Below are positions 6,395-7,105 of a stretch of 7,105 bases of DNA, in pieces. How positions within the stretch are numbered: the stretch's first letter is position 1; each line of letters opens with the position of its first letter. Origin of the DNA: an uncultured Lachnospiraceae bacterium (GTDB lineage: Bacteria > Bacillota > Clostridia > Lachnospirales > Lachnospiraceae); NCBI GenBank assembly GCA_934352055.1, contig CAKRJY010000029.1:1-7105 (forward strand). Reading direction: 5' to 3'. The notes beneath the pieces are model-generated. The model ran no database searches. It was given only the letters and a program-made list of their open reading frames with translations, and had not been told where the DNA came from. The position numbers and the translations under genes are program-made.

Positions 6395-7105
6395 GGCACT
6401 AATGTCCCTGATACTGTCGGCAATACTTTTTTGTATGCCGGTCGGGGCATTTTTTGCAAACAGGGCAAATACTGTGGAGGTTCATGCGGAGGATACAGCA
6501 GAGCAGAAAACAGAAAGTGCGGCAGAGGAAAGCAGTGCAGAAAGCACAGCGTCCGGTAATGATAACAAGGACAGTTCCGGTAGTGGAGAAAATCACACAG
6601 AGCAGTCCACAGAGAATACAACGGAAAATTCCACAGAAGGCACAAGTGAGGAGACACAGCCTGCCGCAAAATGCACCTGCAAGGAAAAATGCAGTCAGTA
6701 TGCAGTAGATGAAGATTGTGAGGTGTGTGCAAAGGATTACAAGGAATGTGCTTATATCAATCCAAGTGTAAAAATCACAATCAATACACCGTCTGGATGG
6801 CATAATGATACCACGAAAGTAACGGTCAAGGTAGAAGATACGGTAGTGTCCGGCAATTTTACCATTCAGAAAGTACAGGCGAAAGTCGGACAGAATGGAA
6901 GCTGGACGGATATTACCGAGGATATGTACATAGAGATTTCAGAGAACAGCACCATTTATGTGCAGGTCACAGACCAGAAGGGCAAGCCCTACGAGAAAAA
7001 CCGTTATATCAAGTGTTTTGATTTTACCAAGCCTACCTTAAATGCGGCAGTCAGCGACGGTCTTTTGAGCATTCAGGCACATGATACGGATTCCGGTATC
7101 AAGGC
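6369..7105 (+). CDS. CD1107-type (DUF4366-like) exported Cys-rich surface protein with Ig-like segments (3' end outside window)
   Basis: The frame runs from ATG 6369 to the window edge without a stop, giving 245 full codons. Residues 1-9 are basic (MKMKKLSVK) and 10-30 are hydrophobic, a signal peptide with a possible signal peptidase I site after VHA (38-40). Residues 41-100 are a low-complexity Ser/Thr/Glu/Asn-rich stalk. A cluster of six cysteines follows at 102, 104, 108, 117, 120 and 127 (CxC-x3-C-x8-C-x2-C-x6-C), beginning CTCKEKC. Residues about 133-217 look like an all-beta Ig-like domain, and a second one appears to begin at TKPTLNAAVSDG (220-231) and is cut by the window end. The Cys cluster after an acidic stalk, directly behind DUF4315, is the pattern I recall for the CD1107 mobile-element family. 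The diagnostic C-terminal DUF4366 region and any membrane anchor would lie outside the window, so that part is inference. Function is unknown; a surface role in mating contact or channel stability is plausible. Confidence 0.78.
   Translation, partial: MKMKKLSVKALMSLILSAILFCMPVGAFFANRANTVEVHAEDTAEQKTESAAEESSAESTASGNDNKDSSGSGENHTEQSTENTTENSTEGTSEETQPAAKCTCKEKCSQYAVDEDCEVCAKDYKECAYINPSVKITINTPSGWHNDTTKVTVKVEDTVVSGNFTIQKVQAKVGQNGSWTDITEDMYIEISENSTIYVQVTDQKGKPYEKNRYIKCFDFTKPTLNAAVSDGLLSIQAHDTDSGIK

Noticed and set aside
6429..6437. Possible lipoprotein cysteine (C22) in the signal peptide of the last protein
   Set aside because: The residues before it (I-L-F-C) do not fit a lipobox because Phe is at the -1 position; a signal peptidase I site after VHA fits better.
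6391..6803. Two overlapping minus-strand open frames of 113 and 134 codons
   Set aside because: They are Cys/Leu/His-rich shadows of the stalk and Cys cluster of the surface-protein gene, without a supported start, and conflict with a well-supported + strand gene.

Overview
The window is a slice of the conjugation (type IV secretion) module of an integrative and conjugative element of the Tn1549 / Clostridioides difficile CTn2-CTn4 type. Its likely host is a member of the Clostridia, probably a gut Lachnospiraceae-like Firmicute. This rests on gene order and protein content: a TrbL/VirB6-like membrane protein, a PrgI-family (VirB3-like) protein, a VirB4 ATPase, a large CD1108-type cell-wall hydrolase, a DUF4315 coiled-coil protein and a CD1107-type surface protein. 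Moderate A+T content, strong AAGGAGG-type ribosome binding sites and TTG starts fit the same group. The family names come from recalled sequence similarity and were not checked by a search.

Layout, all on the + strand: 1-627 is the 3' part of the VirB6/TrbL-like gene, whose start lies upstream. 640-1047 is the PrgI-family protein. 995-3466 is the VirB4 ATPase, starting at TTG and overlapping the previous gene by 53 nt. 3467-6112 is an 881-residue membrane-anchored hydrolase with M23 and NlpC/P60 domains, whose ATG directly follows the VirB4 stop. 6131-6394 is the DUF4315-type protein, with a TTG start. 6369 to the window end is the 5' part of a secreted or anchored Cys-rich protein with Ig-like segments; it has no stop codon in the window. 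Gaps never exceed 18 nt, every gene has its own strong Shine-Dalgarno sequence, and no internal promoter or terminator was seen. The window is therefore best read as the middle of one long transfer operon.

How the parts fit together: the VirB6-like and PrgI proteins would form the inner-membrane part of the mating channel. VirB4 supplies ATP-driven energy and assembly from the cytoplasmic face. The two-domain hydrolase opens peptidoglycan locally, the role of VirB1 in Gram-negative systems. The last protein probably sits on the cell surface. No relaxase, coupling protein, integrase, cargo gene, tRNA, CRISPR array or insertion sequence lies in the window. I do not see a wholly new system. The most unusual points are in the hydrolase: a lipobox-like LSSC directly after an internal membrane helix, a 396-residue hydrophilic cytoplasmic half, and two complete peptidase active sites in one chain.
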